Assembly (NCBI GenBank): GCA_003260075.1
Contig: QLIY01000024.1
Coordinates: forward strand, 184,313-248,312
Direction of reading: 5' to 3'
DNA length: 64,000 nucleotides
Source: Phallusia mammillata
Taxonomy: Eukaryota; Chordata; Ascidiacea; Phlebobranchia; Ascidiidae
Part shown: one piece after another, positions 41,914 through 53,589 of the stretch
Layout of the letters: every line of letters begins with the position of its first letter
Numbering within the stretch: the stretch's first letter is position 1
Notes under the pieces: generated by a model
Seen by the model: only the letters and a program-made list of their open reading frames with translations
What the model was told of the DNA's origin: nothing
The model's database searches: none
Made by a program: the position numbers and the translations under genes

Positions 41914-42830
41914 TAAAAAGAAACCTACAGTATATTGCGCAGATCTGAGCACCGACACAAACCAATCATGTAGGTGTTTTTTTTTCATTTTTTATCTTTT
42001 TTTGCCACCGATCTGTCTTCAATCTACACGTAGATGATTTTGAACATATTATTTGTAAATGTGTTGAAATTTTGTTTGTGTAGTGTATGTTGTAGTGTAT
42101 ACCAATTATTGGTTGTATAAGTTTTGGGATTTATGCTGTGGGTGTAAAACAGGTTGCTAATTAATTGTGTATAGGTTACAGCTATGGTTACTCGACTTCA
42201 ACTAAGTATTATGCCACGTATTAGTCCCCAATTGTTTGTCGAAATATTAAAGTCTAATGTTACTATCTTGTACTGAAAACGAATGGTCGTTTATTGTGTA
42301 TAGCCTGTGTTATTTGTACAGAGAAAACTTGATCTTTGGAATATAGAGTTGTATGAAACAGTTGTACTGAATTAAGGTTGCCCTGGACAAGACGTTAAAC
42401 TGCATCTATTGGGCCTCAAGAGAAGGTTTTAATGTCTAACTGGTTAAAAATCGAAACTCTTATACGTTAAGTATAGGTTTTGAATTTGGCTTTTTACCAA
42501 ATTGGTATACATTGCTAGAGTATGCTTTGCGGAACCTGTTTGCTTTATTCGACTTTCTATGAGATATGTCATATAAGGTATTTTTTATTTTCGTAAAAAC
42601 AACAAATATAGTTCGAATCGTAATTTATTTTTGTATGTGTGTATTTACAGATTTACAAGGAAAAATAATTTACTACCAAGACTGTTTAATGAACAACGAC
42701 AAATATATTGTAATAACCAAAAAATGATCATGATAACGCAATTCAACTGTGTGAGTTGTAAGTTATATCTAAACACAAAACTGCAAACAAGTGACAGAAC
42801 ATTGCATTCAATCCGGTCTTATTGGATTTT

Positions 42831-42981
42831 TTTGAAACATTGCTTTTTAACCCGAATCTTCATTCAAAATACGACACGAAAAAATCTGCAACTGTACAAA
42901 AGGGGGGGGGGTTGAAACATTGCATTTTAACCAGAATCTTCATTCAAAATACGACACGAAAAAATCTGCAACTGTACAAAA
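42831..42981. repeat. About 70-bp duplication around a 10-G tract
   Basis: Copies at 42831-42900 and 42913-42981 flank G at 42902-42911, with substitutions such as TGCTTTTTAACCCGAATC against TGCATTTTAACCAGAATC. Confidence 0.85.
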
Positions 42982-43521
42982 GCAAAAACTCTAGACGCAA
43001 AGCACATTAAATGGTGAGCTTTTGCTTGCAGAAGTTGTAAGTTTTGAAACTGTGGCGCAAACGTATGTTGATAAAAGCTCGTTGCTCCATTTTTTACTTT
43101 CTGTATCAATACCTTTAAATATCTTAATAGCCTACGTTATATTTTCGACAAACATAATTGATGTAAGTTAGAAACCGAAAATTGTTGTAAACGTAGTTAG
43201 ATTGTTATGTCCTGAAAGCCATGCGTTAAATGCATTCATTTATAGAATTACAAAATACAAATGATTTAAAATCCTAATTGGTAAATGAAATAAAAAAGAA
43301 ATTGCGGAAATTATTTATACATTTTTGTTAAATGAAATAAGACTTTGGTTTGCAATTTGCTTACAAGTGTTGTTGTTTTTTGTGCTGAACATGTGTTTGC
43401 TAATTAATTATATATGCATAATCTTTTGGGTGACCATCCAAAAGATCAAATGAACCTAGATAGTTAAAACGACTTTAATCGCTAAACGAAATGGTTAGTG
43501 GATCGTTTGCAGTTAAGCCAT

Positions 43522-43723
43522 ATATAGTAGTATAGTTGCCATAGCAACTTTGATTAGTGTTTTTGAATTCTCGGTTTTCCCAACATAAAGTTGGTTTGTG
43601 AAACTTTACCATTGGGGGGGGGGTACAACATTATAGTAGTATAGTTGCTATAGCAACTTTGATTAGTGTTTTTTAATTCTCGGTTTTCCCAACATAAAGT
43701 TGGTTTGTGAAACTTTACCATTA
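43522..43723. repeat. About 90-bp duplication around a 10-G tract
   Basis: Copies at 43522-43613 and about 43633-43723 flank G at 43614-43623. It lies just 3' of the truncated lectin gene. The copies differ by single bases (GTTGCCATAG against GTTGCTATAG). Confidence 0.85.
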
Positions 43724-43744
43724 CCAAACCACTAGATGTCGAAC

Positions 43745-44361
43745 TTAAATTCGCTCGCAAATTGAAAGTAGAGAAACCATACAATTATTATCATTCAATG
43801 TATAATCATAGTTGGCGTTTCGAATCTCAGCGCAGTGCTCTCCGTTATAGTTGTCCGGTTGCCCAGGAGGGAAGACAGCGCTATTGTCGGTGACCACCTC
43901 TCCATCAATATACTTCCAAGTCTCCATTGCTAAACAATGGCCTTTATTGAATGACAACTATCAAAAATGCAATTGTTCGCGCACAATCGTAATGTTTTTG
44001 TCCTGTTTGTGATGTCATATGCTGTCTTTGGATGATTGTTATGCGCAATTTTGCATAATTAGCTAAAATCCTGCAATCAACTTTAGTTTTTATGAAATAC
44101 ACATTTAGGCTTAAGGACCGCGAGCCCTCGAAATAATGGGAAAGGGACCGTTTTGAAAAAAATATGAAGTAGCCTTTGGAATAACGAATGTAAAAAAATC
44201 TCTTTTAAATTGTTAGGGCTACAAACTCATTTAATTTAATGTTTATATTTATCACAACAAACAAATAAGTTAAGCCATTTACCGTCTTCTTGTTGTGAAG
44301 GCCCATGGTTGTTTGCTTCCAAGTTATCAGGCCGATTATTGTCGTAAATGTTCATTTCCAT
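43745..44361 (-). CDS. Truncated C-type lectin-like gene
   Basis: Two minus-strand exons: 44361-44283 (MEMNIYDNNRPDNLEANN..., phase 1 end, donor GTAAAT) and 43929-43745. The second is the C-terminal half of a C-type lectin domain: WKYIDGE, the QPD motif in PPGQPDNYNGEHCAEI, LNDNNC and the final ICERI-stop. The QPD triad in this family usually goes with galactose-type binding. The exons join in frame but would give only about 87 residues, with no membrane segment and no first half of the lectin domain. The neighbouring lectin (47381-51001) has those parts in separate exons, so this copy has probably lost its middle exons, or they are missing from the assembly. The first exon may be unrelated. 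Confidence 0.6.
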
Positions 44362-44489
44362 ACTGCGCTTAGACAAAAGAGCTCGTAACGACTTAAATAC
44401 AAGAAACAACCTAACGACGCAAAGCACTGCAAGAGCTAAGAAAGCTAGTTAATAAACAAGATATAAGTTAGTAATATGCAAAATTGACA

Positions 44490-45900
44490 AAGATGGCAAA
44501 ATTGTGTTAGTGGACTTTAAAGACTATGACTACATGATAAAAAAAACTAAACGTGCGGTGCAATTAGAGAAACCTGCGAATGTTATGCAAAAGAACTCTG
44601 AAATCTGTAATATCAGAAGAAAATACTCTTGTGTGCTGTTGGTATGAAGGTTATTGGGCATAACTACCATAGAGTTTCAGATGCTCGCGCGGAATACTTA
44701 GACCCTGCTTATGCTTAACCACTTCTAAAAACACCCAAGCTAACACAAAACGAGCTTACAACTGTTGTGGCCCGAGACATTCCCGTAAGACTGGTGCAAA
44801 CGGTTGGTCACACAATGATGTCGCGGGTTACATCGATGATCCCAACATCCTGCAACCTATTGCAGTGAGATACTGTCAATCGGGAATCAAGGAATACTCT
44901 CGGGATAGCAGGCAATATGTGGATGCTGTGAAAAATTGCAAAGAAGCAAACCTAAACAGAGATGAACAAATAAGAAGTAGCATTATTATAACGGCTGCAG
45001 ACGTCGTTGCTACTGCACCTAATACTGGTTACCGTTGACAATATCGTTACCGAGCATGATGGAAAATATCACAAACAAACCGAGGGAATAATAACCGGAG
45101 ACAATCATTCGGTGTCTTTAGCTAATGTAGCCCTGCTTCAAATTGACATATACAGGCTGCACTGATTATGGGACTGGAGAACTACAATCTGAAGCCTAGG
45201 TTTCGCAGCCTCTGCACTGCAAAGAAAGATGAGCAGGTGGAATTCCTGGACGTACTGCATATATGTTTTTTTTTCGCAAAATCATTTCGGATTTATTCAG
45301 ACTGATTTTGTTAAGCCCACTGCAATCAATCGCCTTTTTTACACGGAACATCACATTACTCACTTAGCATATTTAAGTCCATTGTTGTTGGGGAGCGCAG
45401 ACTTAACTAAAATGATGAGCTCTACCATACCAGCCTGGAAAGCTGAAGGCGCATCGCGTCTCAAACAAACCCTTGGTTACCCGACAACGGTATTTATGTG
45501 GCTAAATGCAATGAATACCATGCATTCTATGTTGACCAAACCAACAATTCCTTTTGCTGTACGATGGTAGGACACAGGGCGATTTGGAAAACATTTAATT
45601 ACAGCAACCACATTAATATTTTGAAAAGGAAACTTGACATCGCCACATGTTTCCGTGTTACCTTTGTTGAAATCCCTAAAAAAGAAAAATTAGACATGTG
45701 CGAGGCCAAATAGCAAAAATATTGGACTCTAAAATAAATATTCAAGAAATGGTCCTGCCTCGAGTACGTTTAAAACTTCATCGGCACCCACCGCTGTTGG
45801 TATTTCCCAACATGCGCGTGCCTGTCCTACTTTTTACGCCTTTTCTTTTTTTCTCTCGATTCGGTGTCCAGAGCGCTTGTTTTTGTTTGGGTTTTTGAGA
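44490..45900 (+). mobile_element. Decayed Penelope-like retroelement (RT + GIY-YIG)
   Basis: Frames broken by several stops and shifts give, in order: KIVLVDFKDYDYMIKK (about 44490); SGIKEYSRDSRQYV and ITAADVVATAPN (reverse transcriptase motif A-like, about 44890-45030); GIITGDNHSVSLANV (motif B-like, 45085-45129); VEFLDVLHI (45237-45263); GFIQTDFVKPTAINRLF (about 45290-45340); then DNGIYVAKCNEYHAFYVDQT at 45483-45542, a GIY-YIG nuclease start with YVD instead of YVG/YIG. The combination RT plus GIY-YIG is the mark of Penelope-like elements. The YxDD region was not found and seems deleted. It is an inactive copy; termini were not defined. Confidence 0.75.
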
Positions 45901-47380
45901 TTGGTTCAGATATAGCTTTGGCAGTTAGTCACAGCAATCCCTTACTTTATTGTTATGCTGTTTTAGTGCTTTTATTTATTTTGGAGTGTTTGTTTATAAA
46001 TAATTTTTATATCGATTTGTATTCGATTTCCAGGAACTAATGATGCCACATAGGCGAAATGTATATTCCTTGATTTGAACCAACTGATGCTCATTTTTAT
46101 AGGTACAGTTGCATGCTCCCCTACTCTATCTATAGATGACTTTCGTTCTAAGATTACCGTTAATAGATATTCACCTCACTTCCTCTATTGAGTCATACCT
46201 CAACATACAGTAACTGATTGATTTGCGGGGACAAACCGCTTTTAAACAAACGATTACATTTAATACTAAAGCCAGTCGCTTGATACGCCCACATTTGGTT
46301 GTTTGTTTGGTGACCATTTTCCTAATGTGTCATTTTTAAATTCCTTCCTTTCTTCTCTCTTCTCTGGAAGAAGTCGCTTTTCCTAATGGTTTTATTCATC
46401 TATGGCAGTGGTTCTCAATTATGTACGGATCGCGCACAACCTGACATTTTTTTCTATCGCTGCGTACCACCCAAACCTAAACCCTGTCTGAATGGATAGA
46501 CCAAGAAATAAGCCCACTTTCTCAGCCCCTGGCTAGCATATTTAGCAATTTCAAAAGAATGTCCAAAACACGAGTTTCAACCAAACCAGGGCTGATCAGT
46601 TAGGTCAGTTCAGTTGCAATTTTAGATCGGACTTAAATTAGGAATCACAGAAAGCTACTCGCGTACCACCTAAAAAGTCCCGGCTGACCACTAGTGGTAC
46701 GCGTACCACAGTTTTGATCTATGGTGACCTACTAAAATGTAAACTTGATGCATATCGTATCATGGTGACCACAAACGACCTCAAATGATTTTAATAGAAT
46801 AAACAAAAAATGTGTTTAGGTACTTCGTTATGAGCTAATGGTCCAAACGCGGCTAATGGTCTAACTCCAAACTCAGACTATTTTGTTTTTTTCCCCAGAG
46901 TTGACATGTTTTGTATTCATCATCATTTCATGCCCTACATAATGTTGTATCCAATGAAATTGTAAGGGTTGAACAACCATAGTTTGCAACTTTGTCCTTT
47001 TTACTGGGAGGTTTGTCAATTAACCTATCACTTTTGGTCCATCTATCTTGACTTGTTTTTACAAGTCAGCCGACAAAGTAACGCATCGAAACTGTAAGCG
47101 GCCTAAATTTAGACCCAAACACGAAAGAAATAGTCCGAATTCTACCGAAATCCTGTATTAATCCAAACAATCTAAATTTTGGGTTAAGTTCTTGAATACC
47201 CAACTTAAAATTGTGACACAAATGTGGCCAAGTAAAAAGTCCGGTTAAAATTAGGCCCGTTGTATAAAAAGTTATGCTCGAACGAGGCCTAATCGCCCCC
47301 AGCTTTAACAGCTCTCGTACGCTCTTTGTGGACAAACTAGTAACACACAGCAATTTAAATCAAAACGAACTTTAAAGAAT
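45901..47380. other. Intergenic region left of the lectin gene
   Basis: It contains a hAT-type element (46406-46716). No coding exon was recognised; the minus-strand frame 47066-47353 has no family character and probably lies in or beyond the lectin 3' untranslated region. Confidence 0.5.
46406..46716. mobile_element. hAT-type element, 311 bp, degraded right end
   Basis: The left end is CAGTGGTTCTCAA. The flanking octamer ATCTATGG is perfectly duplicated (46398-46405 and 46717-46724). The right end (GTACCACAGTTTTG) has diverged from the expected inverted form. The repeated GCGTACCACC string inside resembles other CAGTGGTTC elements. Confidence 0.82.
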
Positions 47381-50300
47381 TTAACGGCGTTCACAAATCG
47401 GAAATTTTAGTGCTCTGCAAACGTCGTCGTCCATTTGAAAACTGAATCCGCGAAACACTTGAGCGCAGTTGGCACTTCCGGTAATACTTCCTCGGTTGTT
47501 AGGTTCCAAGTTGTAAAAATCGGTGTTGTTTAAAGTCGCCGAAACTCCATCAACGTAAAACCACCTGCTTTCTTTTTGTCTGTCCGTTAACCCAATCCAG
47601 AAGCCGTCCCCCTTTATTGGTCTCAAAAGTTGGTTTATGATAGATCTAAAAAGCAGCACAAATGTCGCATAATTAATATCATTATCCACAAGGGGGTTTA
47701 GTGACATGCTTTTTAGGGAAACGTATTGGGAATAATTCGCTCCAACTGCACTGCAACGGGGCTGAAACCATCAGGCCAAATTCAGCTTTGATCTAAATAA
47801 GTCTGTTTTGCAGTATACTGCCATAATTAAATCGCTGAATTAAAAATGATTCGCATTTATGGTATTTAATTTTTATATAATGTGTAGACTGAATTAATAA
47901 TGTTTAATTTACTTCAATCTTTATAATTAAACGTAGCTTTTTAAAAATAAGGTAAGATAAGAAATCAAAAAACTTCCTATATATTGCCTGACAGATGGAA
48001 CTTCATTTACCTACGAACAGCTGCATTTCTTATTCCCCACGTCACCAAGTCTCCACCAATGAGCTTGCAGTAATTCCGCGCGTCCACCCACGTGTTTAGC
48101 GTTGTAACAACCAGATGATCGCGAAGCACTGGAAAAATGTAACTTGTTTAAAACCTTTAAGAACTGACTGTGTGCTTATTTCAATTTTATTTCAACGATT
48201 TTAGTGTATGAGACAAAACAGCGAAATTTTTCACCCCATTTATGGCATTGCTTTGCATTAATCACCAGATTATTCCTTGAAGTCCTAACCATATATAACA
48301 AAAAATGCTCTTTCTTCAGCCTTCTTGGAAGGGGCAAAGCTAAGTACTAACTTATTAACATGGCATGACTCGTTTCCATTTCGCCCAATTTGTAACAAGA
48401 CATCATGGTGAACGATACGTTGTTGAGTATGGCCTCACTAGTTTAAAACAATGTTTTAAGGTCTTTTGCCGAACAAGATTTGACAATTTAAAACCCTTAT
48501 ATAAGCTTAGGTGTCCTCGAAGAGTTGTATGATTTTGTCTTTAAATAAGCTTACCAATAACTTTCTGCCAAAACCAGTTTTAAAATCGCCAAATATTCGA
48601 CAAGCATTTTTTGTCTTCGTATAGTATGGTCTGATTTGTTCATGAAGATTTCAGAAGAAACGTGCTGGCATATCATATGAAATTTGGTATAACCTACTTT
48701 CAGGAAAATCATTTATGCACATGCAAAAAAACGTTGTGTAGGTTATTAATATATTTATGTCTTTATATATCAAATATACTTAGGTCTGGCGCTAAAAACA
48801 TGTTTAGGCCCGAATGTGAACCAACGGCTGCGAATGGATGCTAAATTATTACCTGTCTCGCAATTCCTTCCTGTGTACCAAGCATTGCACAAACATACGT
48901 ATCCAGTCGATGTGTCATAGCATGTCCCGTTGTGATTACAAACTGCAGGATTGTCAGTACATCGAACCGGTAGCGCAACTTTAAATAACACGTTGAGGTT
49001 AATTTGCAATTTTAATGTGGATTCAGTTTTAAAGTTAAGCAAAAGATTTACCAGCGGTTTCTGATTGCTGGTTTAAATTCATTGCATTTTGAAGCTTAAA
49101 GCCCAAACTTGGCCCAAAAGTGTTATCAACGTTAAATTATAACACTAAAGTTGCCGTGTGTGAAATCAGGTCCAGACTAAGCTTGTTTTGTTTCAACTCA
49201 GGCCCGAACTCGATCGCAAGGCCCGACCTTACTTACAATTCTATTAAACAACATGTATGACCAAGTATTGCTCATCCAGCAGTTTTATTGTAAACAATCG
49301 ACGTTTCGACGTCCTCTATACAAGACGCCTTCATCAGGATAATGACATAACTTGCAAGACAAATTTCTTTTAAAGCGACAAAATGCAAAACACACACATG
49401 TAAAACAGCGATAACAAGATCGCGCGGTTGCAAACACGCACCACCGTAGCGATAAAACAAGCTCAGTGGTGTAAAAGCGACCGATAATTTATCGGCATTA
49501 GAACAACATGTATGTTAAGGTGTACAACATACATAAAAAATACGTTAAAAATTACAAAAACGATGTCTATTATCTTTACGTTAAATGTTCAATGACTAGT
49601 AGAATTTTTATAATTTTAAAACGTGAGAAGGAATTTTGTATATGTGCTTTTTACATTAATAGAAACATTCAAACGCTCGCAACCACATTGTCAATATGCC
49701 TCGTTGCTTACCGTTTTGGGTCCCCAATGAAGCACCTATGACAGAGGAATTAGATCCTAAAGGAACTGCGTTGCTTGCATGCAAATTTCGCAAATCAAGA
49801 AACTGAAATCAACAATCAAAGGTAAGCAGAGTATAGCTACTTTATAACTACATTATTTGGTTATTCGGAACTAAGGTCATTATTAAACAAGCAAGTGAAA
49901 ATCGAAATTATTTTACGCCTTGACCGGAAAAGCTTGGAAAATTACAGCTGAAAATTGTTTCAAAGTCCCAGCAACTGTGTAAAAACGGTTTAGCTATTTG
50001 CCTCTTAACCCACCATAACATAGACTCCAATAAATCCACCAACAGTTACAATCATCAAGACAATGATTACTATCAAAAACAACTTCTTTGAGACTGTGCT
50101 ACTATATTTTTCCCATGTTTGTGGCTTCCGAACAGTTCTAGGATCAAACGGGTCGCCTAAAAAATATGAAATAATTAACGTCTTTCAAAGGGTATTATAA
50201 ACAATTGTATCAAGAAATAGAGATTGATACTTTTACAAGAAACGAGCTTCGGAAAGTACACTGCTATTTGCTTATTATATTAATTAAGCCAGGTAAACAA

Positions 50301-51001
50301 AATCAAAGAATGAAAATCAAAACTACTGTATTTTAGTTTTTGCCAACGTGCCGAACACCAGTTTCTGTTTATGAACATAAAGCAGCTTCTCTTTCAAGTC
50401 ACTCTTGGTTACAATATGTGATTAGATGTTTTAAGCCAGTGCTCTTCAACCGGTACGAAAAGGTACACAAGGGTGCATCACAAACTTTTAATGAACCATT
50501 ATTTGACTTTCAAGATATTAGAAAAAAAGATGTAGGTTTCAACTGATGCATAACCCAGGTAAACTTTTTCGATGGTTTATCCTCGTGTATAGTTTGATAG
50601 TGGCTGTGTTACATTCGGGTGATGTAAGGATATCGAGTGTTGGTTTTTTCGCCCATGTTACATAGAAAATTCGCGAATAAATACTTTTTAATTGAGTTAA
50701 TTGACAAGATGATATGCAACACGATTTTTCATATCGCTTTTTATTTCAGTTTATCTTCTAAGTAAACAGGGTGCATGAGCTCGTCACCACACCAAAAAAG
50801 GTTGAAGAGCACTGTTTTAAGCAATACCCATGTCTGCATAATTTACGCCTTTAAGGCCTCCAACTGATTTCTTGCTAGAATTAATCGCTAGATAGCTTAC
50901 TCCATATTAATTTAACATGAGACCTTACCTCCATTCTGAGTTTGACCTTGATTGTTAAAGGTTTCCTGTTGTAGGCGAGATGGCTCTTCATATAAATGCA
51001 T
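47381..51001 (-). CDS. Type II membrane C-type lectin with EGF domain
   Basis: Five minus-strand exons with consistent phases: 51001-50929, 50156-50010, 48978-48853, 48128-48011 and 47645-47381; 729 bp, 242 residues. Exon 1 is a short tail (MHLYEEPSRLQQ). Exon 2 holds a membrane segment at about residues 54-75 (KKLFLIVIIVLMIVTVGGFI). Exon 3 is one EGF-like module with six cysteines (CTDNPAVC, CYDTSTGYVCLCNAW, TGRNC). Exons 4-5 form a C-type lectin domain: WVDARNYCKLIGGDLVTW, FWIGLTDRQ, an EPN motif in YNLEPNN, CAQV, DDDVC and PICERR-stop. EPN usually goes with mannose-type binding, but the WND-like calcium site is replaced by MDDDVC, so binding is uncertain. It is probably a cell-surface recognition protein. 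The exon 2 donor is taken as GTTAAG because this keeps the frame; the exon 3 acceptor has a weak pyrimidine tract. Confidence 0.88.
49301..49339 (-). repeat. CTGATGA...CGAAACG motif in lectin intron, hammerhead-like core
   Basis: On the minus strand, CTGATGA is followed by A, GGCGTC, a 10-base loop, GACGTC and GAAACG. GGCGUC and GACGUC can pair fully (one G-U pair), as stem II of a hammerhead ribozyme would. Stem III, the cleavage site and stem I were not convincingly found. Confidence 0.4.
50437..50814. mobile_element. hAT-type element, 378 bp, family copy 1
   Basis: The ends CAGTGCTCTTCAACC and GGTTGAAGAGCACTG are perfect inverted repeats, with a perfect 8-bp duplication TTTTAAGC (50429-50436 and 50815-50822). 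It lies in the first intron of the lectin gene. The interior shares GGGTGCATCACAAACTTTTA and further sequence with the element at 60078-60538. Confidence 0.95.
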
Positions 51002-52490
51002 TGTACGGCTGCGCAGCTTTCTTAAGATACATAAAACAACAGATCTTTCCTCGCTAATAGCAAGATGCACGTAATTTTTACCCTCTTTATGTCTATTTTA
51101 TTGGATTGCATGCGGTTGGTCATTCGACCAGAATAGCAGCGCAGTTTCAGCATCTATTTGTTTTATTTTTTGACTTTCCGACGATGACTAATAGCTCAGG
51201 CAAGAGAACTGGTTTGATTACCATATTAAACGTGCCATCATACCGCAGCAAAATAAACAATCTATGAATAGGAAAGTATCACGTAACAAAATCCGCGAGT
51301 ATTTTTTGTAGTATTACCAGATTGTAACCATAAACTACGCACAGACTTACAATTTATTTTGAACTTGTACACATGTATTACACTGGTTTTCACTATATTT
51401 ACTATCTTTTTGTCGGGTAAATTTCCATATGTATTGAATTTATCAAACATTGCAATTCGGTATTGCCGCAGAAGCAAACCAGTGTGCACCCAAGTTTGCC
51501 TCCACATCAATACCGTTACATTAAAAAGAAATTCGTATCAAACTTTAATAAAAACAAAATTACCTTCACGAACTCCATTTGAACATCCAACTTCAACGCG
51601 AGCAGCAGAAGAAGAATGAACGATTGCACGGGTCCGTGGTACGTGGTCCCGTTCCCCCTTTTAGAACGCTTGCTTGTGAAACGTCACCCTGGCGCCCTTC
51701 AGCCGACCAATGGCAAGCCTTGTTGCACCAATTAGTGAATTTTGTTCACTTCCCGCGGAAGCTAAAGAGAATAAAAGAAACAAGCATTGCTCTGTGGAAA
51801 TTTATTTTTCCTACCGTATTTGTCATGGTTAATTTCGAAACGAATTGAAGGAATTAAATTCTACATTTAACTTAGCAACCAACAAGCTTAAAACATAATG
51901 CCTATTTGTTCTTAGCAGCGTATTACCCTACTATACAAGAACAAATATAATATATCACATTACCAATTTGTAGTGTCATTTCAAAATGTAGTTTGGTTAA
52001 ACAATCGTTTATACAGCTCTATGGGCATAGTTTAGGAACCACTGGGTTAGGGTGTGCGTCTAAAGCACTGCTGGGTGCACGGAAGATATAGGTGTCAAGC
52101 ACTGTAGCGCATAGTTTTGGGTAAAGGTAGTTGCGCCGTCACGGTTTATGTAAAAACTGACTTTGGCAACAGGAATTTCGGAATGCGTAAAAAACGGGAA
52201 AATGGGCCAAAAAATACGGAAAAGTACCACTTTACGCAAAATTTAAAGATACGCGATTGTCATAAAAGACCCACAATGTTTTAGGAGGCCGCAATGCGTT
52301 TCGTACACAACGTTCGAAGTGGTAGATTGCAATACAAGACAGCACGAAAAGTTGTATTTTCTACAGTTTTTTTAGGTAAATTTAAGGCTAGGTGCTTGCA
52401 AGTTTAATATCGTTCACACTTAGTTAGTAAGATTGTCGTTCACATTTAAGATTTCGGTTTTTGCGGTAAAAAGATTGCGGCCCAGTAGTA

Positions 52491-52809
52491 CAGTGGTTCC
52501 CAAACTTTTTTCTTTTAAGGCGCATTTTAGAAAAAACAAAAATTATTTGGCGCACTTCGAACATTTGAATAATTTTTTTAGCTGACAAAGGCACTAACTA
52601 TGAGGTCATAAAGCCGCTATACAGGTCACTCTCATAGTTAAATAGCCTAGTTGAACATCTCAGAGACGTGGAGCATGTTGGCCTAGTGGTCTAAGCACCT
52701 GGTACTACTACTTTACTTGATTGATTTTAATTTCAATATTTTTTGCGGCACACCTAATGACATCTGGCGGCGCACCAGTGTGCCGCGGCGAATAGTTTGG
52801 GAACCACTG
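52491..52809. mobile_element. hAT-type element, 319 bp, with tRNA box-A-like segment
   Basis: The ends CAGTGGTTCCCAAACT and AGTTTGGGAACCACTG are perfect inverted repeats. The flanks CAGTAGTA (52483-52490) and GAGTAGTA (52810-52817) match at 7 of 8. Inside, near 52680, TGGCCTAGTGGTCTAAGC resembles a tRNA D-arm/box A. No transposase. Confidence 0.9.
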
Positions 52810-53589
52810 GAGTAGTACATTTTTGCCACAGATTCACGAAACAGGTGACCGGTGTCGCAAATTTATTGTCGGGTTTACGATGGAATAAAATACACAGTCA
52901 AAATATGTTTTGTTTAAGATTTTAAAGGCAGTTTTCCCTACCCCTTGCAAAAAATGGAAATTTTGTTTCTAAAATAAAACTTCTGGAGTAGGCAAAAGTA
53001 AAGATGTTGGTAAAATGGGCGCAAGGCCACAAAACATACTCCGTGACGAGCTCGGTCCTCGCCCTTCTTGAAAATGGTTTAAGCCTGAGGTAGTCATTCC
53101 TTTTTGTAAAAGACAAAGTACATTAAAGCGTTCTGACCTTAGTTTACCACTTGTTAGATTTTAAAAATAAAACTTGCACCTAAGTTCCTCAACTTATTAA
53201 TCAAGTGTGCCTGTTTTTTGCCCTACTATCTTCCAAGGGTATGTTTAAGTGTAGCACATAAGGTGAGAGTAAGGATAAAATAAGTGCTGTAATCTTTTAA
53301 TGGTCTGGACATCATTTCAGATTAAACACTGCAATTCCTAGAGTTTTTTTTTTATATTGTTGCAGTCAACAGCGCATAAATACAACACTACTAAAAATCA
53401 AATAAGACTTGTATCTAATCATATCACCACTTTTTTTAAATATTAACGCACCTAATATGTGGTAGCAAGTTGCTATCTGTACTTGTCTTTTTCCATCAGC
53501 TATTTCATCTCCCTCAACATCTGCGGCTATTTTAACTAACTTTAGACCAAACATTGTCGTACAAAATTGGATTTTTCTGTACAGAGCCA

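Larger units (their letters stand above)
41147..43744. other. Intergenic region, no coding exon seen
   Basis: The first part belongs to the left inverted-repeat arm. The region also holds the 41971-42090 repeat and the duplications at 42831-42981 and 43522-43723. Overlapping frames at 41242-41654 have no protein character. Confidence 0.55.

Noticed and set aside
44361..44427. Upstream extension of the truncated lectin (MLCVVRLFLVFK...) as a signal anchor
   Set aside because: The apparent first codon is GTG; there is no ATG upstream in that frame, and an acceptor-like AG lies just before the ATG at 44361.
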